A stretch of DNA of 64,000 bases. Origin: Talpa occidentalis (Eukaryota; Chordata; Mammalia; Eulipotyphla; Talpidae). The DNA is taken from NCBI RefSeq assembly GCF_014898055.3, contig NW_023601433.1, positions 41,287,876 to 41,351,875 of the forward strand. The letters are read 5' to 3'. Each line of letters opens with the position of its first letter. The stretch's first letter is position 1. The notes below the pieces were generated by a model. It worked only from the letters and a program-made list of their open reading frames with translations, did no database searches and was not told the origin of the DNA. Positions 60,401 to 64,000 of the stretch are shown here, piece by piece. Position numbers and translations under genes: made by a program.

Positions 60401-62637
60401 GGAACACTTAAGAACTTGTAGAAGAAAGTTAAAGGGAACATTATGTGATCAGAGGATAGAGAATTATTGGAAAATCTAAGTTCAGAAAAGCCACCATAAA
60501 CAAAGAATCAAGTCACAGACTAAGAGGAGAATATTGCTGTGCAAAATCAAAAAGCATCAATTTCCATTTGAAAAGCTGGCAAAATATGAATTGACTAATA
60601 AGGAATCACAAATGCTCAAATAATATACAACAAAACATCCTCTCTAGGAAGAAGGAAAATGCAGTTTAAACAACTTGCCATTTGGTCATCCATCAAATCA
60701 CCAAAAAACTTAAAACTGTTAATCTCAAAAAATGGCAAGGTTATAGGGCCAGTTATTTATATACAAAGTCATGGCTAGTGTGAGTTGGTACAACCACTTT
60801 AGAAAGCGCTTGGCAGTATCCTATCAAGTTGAAGTTATGTGATTTAGCGATTCCCTTTCTCAGGTACATGATCTACAAAAATATCCAGATGTGCAAGGAG
60901 ACAAGAAAAATTGTTCTTTAGCATAAGTTGCAGTATATATAAATACCTGTATACAGTTAAAATGAATGAATTTGAACAACTTAAGTCACCATAGATAAAT
61001 CTCAAAAATACAGTATTATCGGAAGTGCATGGTGTTGATGGATTTGTACTCTGACAAATTTAACATTAGATTCAAGTTTGGGGACATTGGGATGGGGGTA
61101 GAGAATGGGATTAAGGAGCAGTACTTAGAAGACTGTAGCAGAATCTATAATATTTAACATCTGAAATTAGAGATGAACTAACAAAAGGTTAACATTTCAT
61201 GAAAGGAATTTTGATAGTGTGATGTAGTTTTTTGAGTCTTTGTTGAGAAATAGTATATAGAGTATGATGGGGGTGATTGGAACATAATGAAATATTAATG
61301 TCTGAAAACAGTCACTGTGGGAAGTCTGAGTTGAATAGTCTGGGATGACCTTCATTGCGCCTGTTTCAAATGGTTGTTAACCAGCTTCCATACTATCCTA
61401 ATGATGCCTTCTTTTTTAAAATTTAGGTAGTTGAAAGTGGTGGTCCTCAGGCTTTAAAGGGCCTTGAACAGAGGTAAGTTCCTTTATCTGTTCCCCTTTT
61501 CTCTGAAAGTAATTGAAAACTTTGTTTAAAAACCCTGAAAGAATCGTGTATGAAACTCATATGAGTCTCTTATGTTGTAGGTTGTTAGAAATGGTTCTTA
61601 ACTATATTAATGCTGTAGCACAGTCCATGGAGAAAAATGCAGACAAACTAACTGTCAAGTTTTGGCGAGCTCTCCTTAGTAAAGCTTATGACTTGCTAGA
61701 TAAGGTAGGTTTTCATTTCTCCCCATCTGTTGTTTTGCTGCCATTTTTATGTCATGAAATTATTTAACAAAGCTTTAATGTAAGAATAAATTTATAAGTA
61801 AATAAATGTTCAAATTTTTCTTGGGGATAAAAGTCTGATGGCTAGGAATGAATCCTTGCCAAAAACAAGAACATGTGGCTCGGTAAATACAATGTTTTAA
61901 ATGTTGTCATGAAATACTACCTAACATTCCATTTTATTCAAGTGGAATAAAAGAAAAAACCCATTCATTAGTATGTGGTATGTTAGAAATATTCCTGACC
62001 TTGACACAGAATCACTACTTAAAATCTAGTGAAATTACTTAACCATTACACTTGCTACAAACAACCAGTTCACTTGCTGTTTGTTTGTTTGTTTGTTTGT
62101 TTTTTAAAAGATTTATTTATTTATGTATATAAGAACTGGGGTACAGGCCAGAGGTGTGGGGGGTGAGCAGTGGGCGAGTCAGGAGAGGTCTGCTGTACCA
62201 TGTGGGTAGCTCCCTGGCCGGGGATCGAACTTGTGCTGCAGAGGCTGCAGATAGCTTCATAGGTTGTGTCTTAACCCCTTGGGCCACCAGGGAGGCCCTG
62301 TTGTTTGGGTTTTGTTTTTGTTTTCCCGTAAGTATGGTTAGTATTGGCTACCTGCCAAGGTTAGTGTAGAAATTAAATGTGAAAATCCTTGGCACTTAGA
62401 AGGTATGCAATGAATTGAAAAACTGAGTTTGTCTTCCCATATTTTAATTTATGTCTTTATTTATATATTTGTGTTAAATGAAAAATTGCTGTATAGGTCA
62501 ATGCCTTGCTGCCCACAGAGACCTTCATTCCTGTGATCAGAGGGCTCCTGGATAACCCACTGCCATCTGTTCGCCGTAAAGCATTGGATCTTCTGAATAA
62601 CAAGCTACAACAGAATATATCCTGGAAGAAGAAAATT
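24261..62637 (+). CDS. HEATR1: HEATR1 (BAP28/UTP10 homologue), exons 2-35 of a gene that continues past the window
   Basis: This is the HEAT repeat-containing protein 1, a nucleolar scaffold of the UtpA/t-UTP part of the small-subunit processome, needed for early pre-18S rRNA cleavage and for Pol I transcription (family knowledge). The joined exons give 4,908 coding nt (1,636 codons) starting [17 protein letters not shown], with no internal stop and consistent phase at all 33 internal junctions. The protein matches human HEATR1, about 2,144 residues, through the segment [10 protein letters not shown]3snoRNP10-type domain lies at about residues 240-360 (exons 6-8). Helical HEAT-like repeats are clear in exons 21 (residues 919-975) and 35 (1590-1636). 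The C-terminal BP28CT domain is not in the window. The start ATG follows a GAG context (purine at -3) 20 nt into exon 2. All donors are GT and all acceptors AG. The gene is functional as far as visible. The human neighbours LGALS8 and ACTN2 were not seen here. Confidence 0.97.
24403..24933 (+). other. HEATR1 intron 2
   Basis: 531 nt, with no recognised repeat and short spurious ORFs only. Confidence 0.8.
24934..25150 (+). CDS. HEATR1: HEATR1 exon 3, residues 48-120
   Basis: The acceptor is ccttttctag|GATGCACT and the donor CACAG|GTAGTA. It encodes [20 protein letters not shown] to the [10 protein letters not shown] segment, which is very highly conserved with human HEATR1. Confidence 0.95.
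25530..25660 (-). repeat. MIR fragment in intron 3
   Basis: 'caggccttgtggttagcactttgtgtgcattatctcaatgctcaca' matches the reverse MIR blocks (ctaagcactttacatgcattatctcatttaatcctcaca). Confidence 0.65.
25722..25863 (+). CDS. HEATR1: HEATR1 exon 4, residues 120-167
   Basis: The acceptor is tttctctcag|GTTCCA and the donor AGTAAG|GTATGA. It encodes [13 protein letters not shown] to [10 protein letters not shown]. Confidence 0.95.
26100..26250 (-). repeat. MIR fragment in intron 4
   Basis: 'tatagctataaagtggcagagttggaatttgaatccag' matches reverse MIR (cagctagtaagtggcagagctgggattcgaaccca). Confidence 0.65.
26250..27287 (+). other. Rest of HEATR1 intron 4
   Basis: AT-rich, with no recognised element. 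Confidence 0.5.
27288..27389 (+). CDS. HEATR1: HEATR1 exon 5, residues 168-201
   Basis: The acceptor is ctataacag|CAATCT and the donor GTGAAG|GTAAGA. It is an in-phase exon of exactly 34 codons (QSGVPLAKG to VTKSVK). Confidence 0.95.
27469..27489. repeat. Poly(A) run in intron 5
   Basis: About 20 A without an upstream retroelement body that I can recognise. Confidence 0.8.
27818..27958 (+). CDS. HEATR1: HEATR1 exon 6, residues 202-248
   Basis: The acceptor is tttgttgcag|GTATTT and the donor CAAAAG|GTTGGT. It has 47 whole codons ([16 protein letters not shown] to KLFPYLQK) and leads into the U3snoRNP10-type domain. Confidence 0.95.
28736..28947 (+). CDS. HEATR1: HEATR1 exon 7, residues 249-319
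   Basis: The acceptor is tctag|GGATTG. It is unusual because a run of 15 or so A separates it from the pyrimidine tract. The donor is AAAAA|GTAAGT. It encodes [19 protein letters not shown] to PESLGKK, the core of the U3snoRNP10-type domain. Confidence 0.95.
29098..29231 (+). CDS. HEATR1: HEATR1 exon 8, residues 319-364
   Basis: The acceptor is cttcttcaaag|GCCCTT and the donor GGCAG|GTATGT. It encodes [17 protein letters not shown] to [10 protein letters not shown]. The preceding intron is only 150 nt. Confidence 0.93.
29232..30297 (+). other. HEATR1 intron 8
   Basis: Mostly AT-rich unique DNA. A weak MIR-like block (+ strand) lies near 30,005-30,160 ('cttcgccacttataatgtaacctggggag ... gataatacttatttctt'). 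Confidence 0.45.
30298..30400 (+). CDS. HEATR1: HEATR1 exon 9, residues 364-398
   Basis: The acceptor is tgtattaag|GAGAAG and the donor GCTAG|GTAAGG. It encodes [20 protein letters not shown] to LDHMLA. An antisense SINE begins about 23 bp after the donor. Confidence 0.93.
30424..30686 (-). mobile_element. tRNA-like SINE, long form, close to exon 9 donor
   Basis: A minus-strand copy, moderately diverged (ctccatcagggagacccc at its head). TAAGCT repeats flank it. Its T-rich side begins about 23 bp after the exon 9 donor. Confidence 0.83.
31589..31699 (+). CDS. HEATR1: HEATR1 exon 10, residues 398-435
   Basis: The acceptor is gttttgcag|CCTTCT and the donor AGCAA|GTAAGT. It encodes SLLFEEYIS to [12 protein letters not shown]. 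Confidence 0.95.
31890..32861 (-). mobile_element. 5'-truncated L1 with extra polyadenylated 3' sequence, antisense in intron 10
   Basis: L1 body 32,210-32,842 (minus strand): the ORF2 C-terminus ([20 protein letters not shown], then [17 protein letters not shown]) and the 3' UTR ending AATAAAATTTATTAATT. Going outward there is T14 (32,196-32,209), a 36-bp segment, T18 (32,142-32,159), a 218-bp segment (31,924-32,141) and T23 (31,901-31,923). GAGAGTACAG with following T's occurs at both outer ends (31,890 and 32,843), so the whole assembly looks like one insertion. A polyadenylation signal (AATAAA, minus strand) lies at 31,945-31,950, 21 nt from the outer tail. Confidence 0.75.
33039..33156 (+). 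CDS. HEATR1: HEATR1 exon 11, residues 435-474
   Basis: The acceptor is attcttcccag|ATATCC and the donor TACCAG|GTAAGT. It encodes [17 protein letters not shown] to LSTSGGKYQ. Confidence 0.95.
33157..34080 (+). other. HEATR1 intron 11, left part
   Basis: No named element is visible. Confidence 0.45.
34085..34468 (+). repeat. Old L1 3' UTR fragment, sense, in intron 11
   Basis: The blocks 'gtagttaccaaagattgggggg', 'gttatgcaagatgagtaag', 'ggtgatggtttcatgaatat' and 'cagtcacacctcaataaag' follow the order of old L1 3' UTRs. Confidence 0.7.
34471..34737 (-). mobile_element. tRNA-like SINE, long form (intron 11)
   Basis: A full-length minus-strand copy. The target duplication is CTCAATAAAGTGTTTT / CTCAATAAATTGTTTT, at the end of an old L1 tail. 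Confidence 0.88.
35047..35154 (+). CDS. HEATR1: HEATR1 exon 12, residues 475-510
   Basis: The acceptor is aaatcctgtag|TTTTTA and the donor TCAAAG|GTTTGT. It has 36 whole codons ([19 protein letters not shown] to NIMETSK). Confidence 0.95.
35155..36165 (+). other. HEATR1 intron 12, left part
   Basis: AT-rich. A CT-rich stretch at 35,840-36,000 could be an old LINE piece, but I cannot place it. Confidence 0.4.
36169..36434 (-). mobile_element. tRNA-like SINE, long GC-rich subfamily (intron 12)
   Basis: A full-length minus-strand copy. The target duplication is near GATACATGAAACTTTT / GATATATGAAACTTTT. Confidence 0.88.
36511..36540. repeat. (GT)n microsatellite
   Basis: GT repeat with one GA interruption. 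Confidence 0.95.
36705..36935 (-). repeat. MIR, well preserved (intron 12)
   Basis: 'ttttaagcactgacaattattattcaatcctgtaaccttttgaggtaggtgttattatta' and 'ggtcacacagctggtaagtggtagagctagaatttaaacc' match the reverse MIR consensus along most of its length. Confidence 0.85.
37158..37253 (+). CDS. HEATR1: HEATR1 exon 13, residues 511-542
   Basis: The acceptor is ctgttgcacag|GAGAGT and the donor TTTGAG|GTGAGT. It has 32 whole codons ([20 protein letters not shown] to AINAFE). Confidence 0.95.
37651..37940 (-). mobile_element. tRNA-like SINE, long GC-rich subfamily (intron 13)
   Basis: A full-length minus-strand copy with a duplicated 'agagcagagagcagagcagg' segment. The target duplication is TTTAATTAATTCTTT. 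Confidence 0.9.
38033..38121 (+). CDS. HEATR1: HEATR1 exon 14, residues 543-572
   Basis: The acceptor is tctcttctag|ATTTTC and the donor GGATG|GTATGT. It encodes [19 protein letters not shown] to KNRG, and the Trp572 codon is split. Confidence 0.94.
38122..39043 (+). other. HEATR1 intron 14
   Basis: AT-rich. A (TA)n/(CA)n microsatellite sits at 38,449-38,485; no other element is recognised. Confidence 0.6.
39044..39255 (+). CDS. HEATR1: HEATR1 exon 15, residues 572-643
   Basis: The acceptor is atatcttttag|GTACAA and the donor AGAAG|GTAAGA. It encodes [19 protein letters not shown] to HPILKGWKE. Confidence 0.95.
39453..39592 (+). mobile_element. tRNA-like SINE, truncated, sense (intron 15)
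   Basis: The head 'gggcctccctcatggcttatggg', the box-B-like GTTCAGTCCC and 'cagcagacctgtcctatctc' are present; the 3' half is lost. It is the only sense-oriented SINE copy in the gene. Confidence 0.75.
39772..39893 (+). CDS. HEATR1: HEATR1 exon 16, residues 643-683
   Basis: The acceptor is ttttgttatag|CTCTTG and the donor AAGATG|GTAGGT. It encodes [20 protein letters not shown] to PSSMLKM. Confidence 0.95.
40439..40630 (+). CDS. HEATR1: HEATR1 exon 17, residues 684-747
   Basis: The acceptor is ttttttcaag|GTGGAG and the donor GCAGTG|GTAAGA. It has 64 whole codons ([19 protein letters not shown] to RSVISAV). Confidence 0.95.
40631..41224 (+). other. HEATR1 intron 17
   Basis: No named element is visible. 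Confidence 0.5.
41225..41408 (+). CDS. HEATR1: HEATR1 exon 18, residues 748-809
   Basis: The acceptor is ctttttcag|GAAATC and the donor CTAAAG|GTAGGA. It encodes [19 protein letters not shown] to [10 protein letters not shown]. Confidence 0.95.
41539..41675 (+). CDS. HEATR1: HEATR1 exon 19, residues 809-854
   Basis: The acceptor is tgtccttag|ATGCTA and the donor ATACAG|GTACTA. It encodes [20 protein letters not shown] to LMKLFIQ. The intron before it is only 130 nt. Confidence 0.95.
41813..42132 (-). mobile_element. Probable solo LTR, antisense, in intron 19
   Basis: A 320-bp GC-rich island in AT-rich intron sequence. On the minus strand it reads TGATGGCGGGC ... CCCCAATAAAAGACC (poly(A) signal) ... 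to CA. GGCAT flanks it on both sides (41,808-41,812 and 42,133-42,137). The TG...CA ends, the poly(A) signal and the 5-bp direct repeat fit a retroviral LTR. No viral genes are present. The boundaries were chosen by eye. Confidence 0.5.
42421..42693 (-). mobile_element. tRNA-like SINE, long form (intron 19)
   Basis: A full-length minus-strand copy with GATGTACTT repeats at both sides. Confidence 0.87.
42980..43172 (+). CDS. HEATR1: HEATR1 exon 20, residues 855-919
   Basis: The acceptor is ttttttaag|GTGCAT and the donor TCCAG|GTATTG. It encodes [20 protein letters not shown] to QLASTSSP. Confidence 0.95.
43315..43588 (-). mobile_element. tRNA-like SINE, long GC-rich subfamily (intron 20)
   Basis: A full-length minus-strand copy. 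The target duplication is near CTCAAATCTTTATC on both sides. Confidence 0.88.
43600..45270 (+). other. HEATR1 intron 20, middle
   Basis: AT-rich, with no element I can name. Confidence 0.4.
45280..46090 (+). repeat. Ancient L1-type ORF2 remnant, sense (intron 20)
   Basis: The block 'atgtccaaagatctggaaaagcaagataaaaatcc', followed by 'cataatgattcctaattgacagcaaag', looks like decayed L1/HAL1 coding sequence. No ORF remains. An A/CA-rich run lies at 45,348-45,370. Confidence 0.45.
46127..46351 (-). mobile_element. tRNA-like SINE, lacking its A-rich tail (intron 20)
   Basis: The minus-strand head and body are intact, but the copy stops at 'aacagaggggtgtgg' and lacks the usual 'aaagatttatttatttatgca' end, so it is truncated at the 3' end of the element. 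Confidence 0.8.
46419..46452. repeat. GT-rich microsatellite
   Basis: Imperfect (GT)n with TA and GC interruptions. Confidence 0.85.
46647..46816 (+). CDS. HEATR1: HEATR1 exon 21, residues 919-975
   Basis: The acceptor is ttggattttag|TGGTGA and the donor GTTCAG|GTAAAC. It encodes a clear HEAT-type helix pair, [20 protein letters not shown] onward to SDASYVVQ. Confidence 0.95.
47048..47315 (-). mobile_element. tRNA-like SINE, long GC-rich subfamily (intron 21)
   Basis: A full-length minus-strand copy with a target duplication TGTTTTGCTTTTC on both sides. Confidence 0.88.
47494..47652 (+). CDS. HEATR1: HEATR1 exon 22, residues 976-1028
   Basis: The acceptor is ggtattctag|GATTTG and the donor GTGAG|GTAGGT. 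It has 53 whole codons ([20 protein letters not shown] to LQKVNSE). Confidence 0.95.
47893..48148 (-). mobile_element. tRNA-like SINE, long form, diverged (intron 22)
   Basis: A minus-strand copy with a target duplication AATTAACTTGATT on both sides. Confidence 0.85.
48555..48775 (-). repeat. Non-autonomous hAT-type (MER-class) DNA transposon fossil (intron 22)
   Basis: 'tctgtaaagggccagatagtaaatattttaggctttgtgggcc' through 'aaaacagatggtgttgtagatttggcccataagct' matches a well-known short mammalian DNA transposon of the hAT/Charlie group. I do not assign the subfamily. Confidence 0.7.
49156..49398 (+). CDS. HEATR1: HEATR1 exon 23, residues 1029-1109
   Basis: The acceptor is acactctag|ATGGTG and the donor GAAAAG|GTCAGT. 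It is the longest exon in the window, with 81 whole codons ([20 protein letters not shown] to QITALEK). Confidence 0.95.
49661..49792 (+). CDS. HEATR1: HEATR1 exon 24, residues 1110-1153
   Basis: The acceptor is tgcctcctag|ATTACA and the donor AAAGG|GGTAAG, cut so that GGG is complete. It has 44 whole codons ([19 protein letters not shown] to SVFKG). Confidence 0.94.
50096..50365 (-). mobile_element. tRNA-like SINE, long form (intron 24)
   Basis: A full-length minus-strand copy, moderately diverged. No clear target duplication was found. Confidence 0.83.
50840..50943 (+). CDS. HEATR1: HEATR1 exon 25, residues 1154-1188
   Basis: The acceptor is catatttcag|ATTTCT and the donor CAGAA|GTAAGA. 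It encodes [19 protein letters not shown] and a basic stretch, RRQKMQQK. The following intron is only 111 nt. Confidence 0.95.
51055..51198 (+). CDS. HEATR1: HEATR1 exon 26, residues 1188-1236
   Basis: The acceptor is cctgtctcccag|AAAATC and the donor TCAAG|GTAATG. It encodes [20 protein letters not shown] to LFSLLSR. Confidence 0.95.
51199..51836 (+). other. HEATR1 intron 26
   Basis: No named element is visible. Confidence 0.5.
51837..51955 (+). CDS. HEATR1: HEATR1 exon 27, residues 1236-1276
   Basis: It encodes [20 protein letters not shown] to SPDGGKIPK, aligned with human HEATR1. The acceptor is weak: ccgggggtcctgaag|ATGTTT, with a G-run directly before it. The donor is CCAAAAG|GTATAT. 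Phase in and out agrees with the neighbours. Confidence 0.9.
52058..52179 (+). CDS. HEATR1: HEATR1 exon 28, residues 1276-1316
   Basis: The acceptor is tttttcaccattag|ATGTTC and the donor TTTCCT|GTAAGT. It encodes [20 protein letters not shown] to TVAGIFP. The intron before it is 102 nt, the shortest in the window. Confidence 0.94.
52330..52510 (+). repeat. MIR fragment, sense (intron 28)
   Basis: 'gatcttgctaaactttggtttcc ... gaaataatagtaatcttttgtagggttattataag ... tagtgcctggcaca' follows the MIR consensus in order. Confidence 0.75.
52840..53665 (-). repeat. Old L1 3' region, antisense (intron 28)
   Basis: The minus strand carries L1 ORF2-end landmarks: 'cattccccattgcctc', 'gtataatttctttcacttagcataatgtttt', 'gaatagtattccattgg', 'gatgagg' and 'gtgaagtgatactttgtg'. 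A T-run at about 53,193-53,213 interrupts it. Confidence 0.75.
53726..53854 (+). CDS. HEATR1: HEATR1 exon 29, residues 1317-1359
   Basis: The acceptor is tttctttcag|GATAAA and the donor ATTCAG|GTAAGC. It has 43 whole codons ([20 protein letters not shown] to MVIPALIQ). Confidence 0.95.
53855..54687 (+). other. HEATR1 intron 29, left part
   Basis: No named element; an 86-codon antisense ORF at 54,274-54,534 has no recognisable domain. Confidence 0.45.
54688..55080. repeat. Tigger/MER2-like DNA transposon fossil (intron 29)
   Basis: It begins CAATTGACCCTT and ends with the complement of CAGCTGACCCTTGAACAA, imperfect terminal inverted repeats of the Tigger/MER2 type. The interior 'ctccctgtctgcaggttctg ... 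ggactcagccaacc' fits the same group. TA follows on the right; the left TA is mutated. Confidence 0.6.
55224..55524 (-). mobile_element. tRNA-like SINE, long GC-rich subfamily, young-looking (intron 29)
   Basis: A perfect 16-bp target duplication GATACCCATTCTTCTT at 55,208-55,223 and 55,525-55,540. The body is almost identical to the copy at 2,919-3,225, with CpGs intact. Confidence 0.92.
55797..56061 (-). mobile_element. tRNA-like SINE, long form (intron 29)
   Basis: A minus-strand copy with a target duplication TGGTGGTTCAAATT on both sides. Its head end lies about 127 bp before exon 30. Confidence 0.88.
56189..56419 (+). CDS. HEATR1: HEATR1 exon 30, residues 1360-1436
   Basis: The acceptor is ctgttctgcag|TCTGAT and the donor GAAAAG|GTCAGA. 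It has 77 whole codons ([20 protein letters not shown] to VAAYGEK). Confidence 0.95.
56420..57114 (+). other. HEATR1 intron 30
   Basis: No named element. A 115-codon antisense ORF at 56,587-56,934 has no recognisable domain. Confidence 0.5.
57115..57241 (+). CDS. HEATR1: HEATR1 exon 31, residues 1437-1479
   Basis: The acceptor is tctatatag|GATGCT and the donor AGAAG|GTAAAG. It encodes [20 protein letters not shown] to LPEEKE. Confidence 0.95.
57242..57965 (+). other. HEATR1 intron 31, left part
   Basis: No named element is visible. Confidence 0.5.
57967..58222 (-). mobile_element. tRNA-like SINE, long form (intron 31)
   Basis: A minus-strand copy; target repeats TCTAAGATTGTCAT / TCTAAGACTGTCAT. 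Confidence 0.87.
58727..58887 (+). CDS. HEATR1: HEATR1 exon 32, residues 1479-1532
   Basis: The acceptor is ctctttttcag|AAACCA and the donor AGAAAG|GTGATG. It encodes [19 protein letters not shown] to ASDNFIRK. Confidence 0.94.
58949..59071 (-). mobile_element. tRNA-like SINE, short form (intron 32)
   Basis: A short subfamily copy: the head GCCTCCCCTGGTGGCGCAGC and 'gcaagggtcccaca', then a poly(A)-type tail. Target repeats TCTAATATAGCT / TCTAATGTAGCT. Confidence 0.87.
59200..61260 (+). repeat. Ancient L1 remnants, sense (intron 32)
   Basis: Two decayed L1 3' regions. The first, about 59,220-59,670, has 'gttctacagttccag' and 'gtgctctttcttcatc'-type blocks. The second, about 60,500-61,250, has 'gttggtacaaccactttagaaagcgcttggcagtatc' and 'atgaatgaatttgaacaacttaagtcacc'. 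No ORF survives. Confidence 0.55.
61427..61473 (+). CDS. HEATR1: HEATR1 exon 33, residues 1533-1548
   Basis: The acceptor is aaatttag|GTAGTT and the donor CAGAG|GTAAGT. At 47 nt it is the shortest coding exon here ([16 protein letters not shown]). It is separated from exon 34 by a 107-nt intron. Confidence 0.92.
61581..61704 (+). CDS. HEATR1: HEATR1 exon 34, residues 1548-1589
   Basis: The acceptor is tatgttgtag|GTTGTT and the donor GATAAG|GTAGGT. It encodes [20 protein letters not shown] to KAYDLLDK. Confidence 0.95.
61705..62099 (+). other. HEATR1 intron 34, left part
   Basis: No named element. A (TTTG)n run at 62,081-62,103 leads into the SINE. Confidence 0.5.
62100..62298 (-). mobile_element. 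tRNA-like SINE with internal deletion (intron 34)
   Basis: The minus-strand head and tail are intact, but about 70-85 bp of the centre is missing. The + strand reads 'ggggggtgagcagtgggcgag', joining sequences that are separated in all full-length copies. GAG is shared at both deletion ends. Confidence 0.85.
62497..62637 (+). CDS. HEATR1: HEATR1 exon 35, residues 1590-1636 (last exon in window)
   Basis: The acceptor is ctgtatag|GTCAAT and the donor AAAATT|GTAAGT. It is a HEAT-type repeat ([20 protein letters not shown] to WKKKI). The next exon, beginning near VTRFLKLVPDLL in human, is not found before base 64,000. Confidence 0.95.
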
Positions 62638-62755
62638 GTAAGTGAGGACTGCCAGACCTTTTCGCTTCATCAGAAAGTGCCATTCAACTCCCTTAAGTTT
62701 CTCCAGTGTTAAAATTTAACTAAGTGTATTACCTGAATCTAATACAGTGATGTAT

Positions 62756-63018
62756 TTTTTTTAAAGGTTTATTTATTTATACAAGAACTGGGGTACAGGC
62801 CAGAGGTGTGAGAGGGTGAGAGAATTCACCAGAGCCAGCGGGGAACAGAACAGGCAGATGGACCGAAGACACTGCTGAGGGGAGCAGTGGGCGAGGCAGG
62901 AGAGGTCTGCCGTGCCATGTGGATATCTCCCTGGCCGGCCGGGAATTGAACCTGTGCAGCAGAGGCTGCAAGACAGCTTCACAACTGTGCTCAACCCACT
63001 GTGCCACTGGGGAGGCCC
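62756..63018 (-). mobile_element. tRNA-like SINE, long form (intron 35)
   Basis: A minus-strand copy with a target duplication CAGTGATGTATTTT on both sides. Confidence 0.9.
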
Positions 63019-63059
63019 GCAGTGATGTATTTTAAAACTGCTTTTATAAGAGCTTTTTT

Positions 63060-64000
63060 TTTTTTTGTAAGAATTTCTTTTTATTTTAAGATATAATTAA
63101 AATACAACTTTGTATTAGTATCAGATTTCAAAAAATGATCTGATATTTGTCTGTATTGTGAAATGATCACTTACAAAAAGTGATAGCAAGGAGCTTACCA
63201 TCTGTTTTTTTCCCTAGGATTTTAAAAGTTTCAGGTATCAGTCAAGTTTTCAGCCCATTTTGAGTTAATTTTTGTGGATGGTGTAAGATAGTGCGTTCTT
63301 TTTCATTCTTTTGCATGTGTCTATCCAGTTTTCCTAACACCATTAACTAAGTTGAAGAGACTGTCCTTTCTCCATTGTATACTCTTGGCTCCTGTGTAAA
63401 AAAAATATATTAACCATAATGCCTAGGTTTATTTTTGGACTCTCCATTCTGTCCAATGATCTCTGTATCTTTTTTTTTTAAAAGATTTTATTTATGCATA
63501 CAAGAACTCGGGAGTAGGCCAGTGGTGTGGGGTGTGAGAGGTTTCACCAGAGACAGAGCAGGGAACAGAACAGGCAGACTGACTGAAATACACTGCTGAG
63601 GGGAGCAGTGGGCGAGTCAGGAGAGGTCTGCTGTGCCATGTGGGTTGCTCCCTTGCCCACTGGGGACAGTGATGAAACTCGTGCTGCAGAGGCTGGCAAT
63701 AGCTTGATAGGGCTGTGTTTTAATCCGTGCGCCACCAGGGAGGTCCTCTATATCTTTTTTAATCAATACTGTATACAATTTTGATTACCATAGCTTTGTG
63801 ATATAGTTTGAAATCTGAGAGTGTGGTGCCTCTAACTTTGTTCTCTCTCAAGTTTATTTTGGCTTTTGGGGGTCTTTCATGGTTCCATACAAAGGATTAT
63901 TGTTTCTACTGCTGTGAAAAATGGCATTTGAATTTTGACAGATTGCATTGAATCTGCAGATTACATTGAGTGCGGTGAGCCTACCAATTATTAGTTGTTG
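63060..64000 (-). repeat. L1 ORF2 remnant, antisense, running off the window (intron 35)
   Basis: The minus strand carries L1 ORF2 landmarks: 'ttgcatgtgtctatccagttttcctaacacc', 'actctccattctgtccaatgatct', 'accatagctttgtgatatag' and 'ggttccatacaaa'. It is split by the SINE at 63,473. Confidence 0.75.
63473..63746 (-). mobile_element. tRNA-like SINE, long form, inside an L1 (intron 35)
   Basis: A minus-strand copy; target repeats near TCTGTATCTTTTTT / TCTATATCTTTTTT in the surrounding L1 sequence. Confidence 0.87.

Noticed and set aside
1..64000. CRISPR array or tandem gene cluster suggested by many similar repeats
   Set aside because: The repeats are dispersed SINEs with individual target duplications and irregular spacing; the genome is a mammal's.

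Overview
The window is mammalian nuclear DNA. It is AT-rich and intron-rich, with strict GT..AG splice sites, a CpG-island promoter and many retrotransposons. The only protein-coding gene I can support is HEATR1 (BAP28, the vertebrate UTP10 homologue) on the + strand. The spliced product matches human HEATR1, as I recall it, almost residue for residue. The species is not identifiable by eye. The L1 elements, MIR/L2 fossils and a dominant tRNA-like SINE that is not Alu, B1, SINEC, BovA, ERE or bat Ves argue for a non-primate, non-rodent placental mammal. I favour a laurasiatherian (possibly a bat), at low confidence.

Layout. Bases 1-23,650 are intergenic. They hold antisense fragments of old L1, a sense L2 fragment, MIRs, two copies of an unnamed ancient repeat, twelve copies of the tRNA-like SINE (ten long, two short, one short copy nested in the tail of a long one), and, just before the promoter, a 5'-truncated L1 that carries a solo LTR inside it. 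Bases ~23,690-24,110 are a CpG island with a GC box and three ETS-type sites. Non-coding exon 1 ends at 23,926 and contains a five-codon upstream ORF. The HEATR1 start codon is at 24,261 in exon 2. I placed every coding exon from 2 to 35 with consistent reading phase: 4,908 coding nt, 1,636 codons, no internal stop. The gene runs off the right edge. About 500 C-terminal residues, including the BP28CT domain, are missing from the window.

HEATR1 is an alpha-helical HEAT-repeat scaffold of the nucleolar small-subunit processome (UtpA/t-UTP module). It is needed for pre-18S rRNA processing and for RNA polymerase I transcription.

The introns carry 18 more SINE copies, 17 of them antisense to the gene, plus old L1 pieces, MIRs, a Tigger/MER2-like and a hAT-like DNA transposon fossil, a probable antisense solo LTR in intron 19, and an antisense L1 in intron 10. 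That L1 seems to carry extra, independently polyadenylated sequence at its 3' end. I found no RNA gene, no CRISPR array and no undescribed gene system. The items worth following up are the retroelement structures, the SINE family and its strand bias, the upstream ORF, and two unusual splice acceptors.
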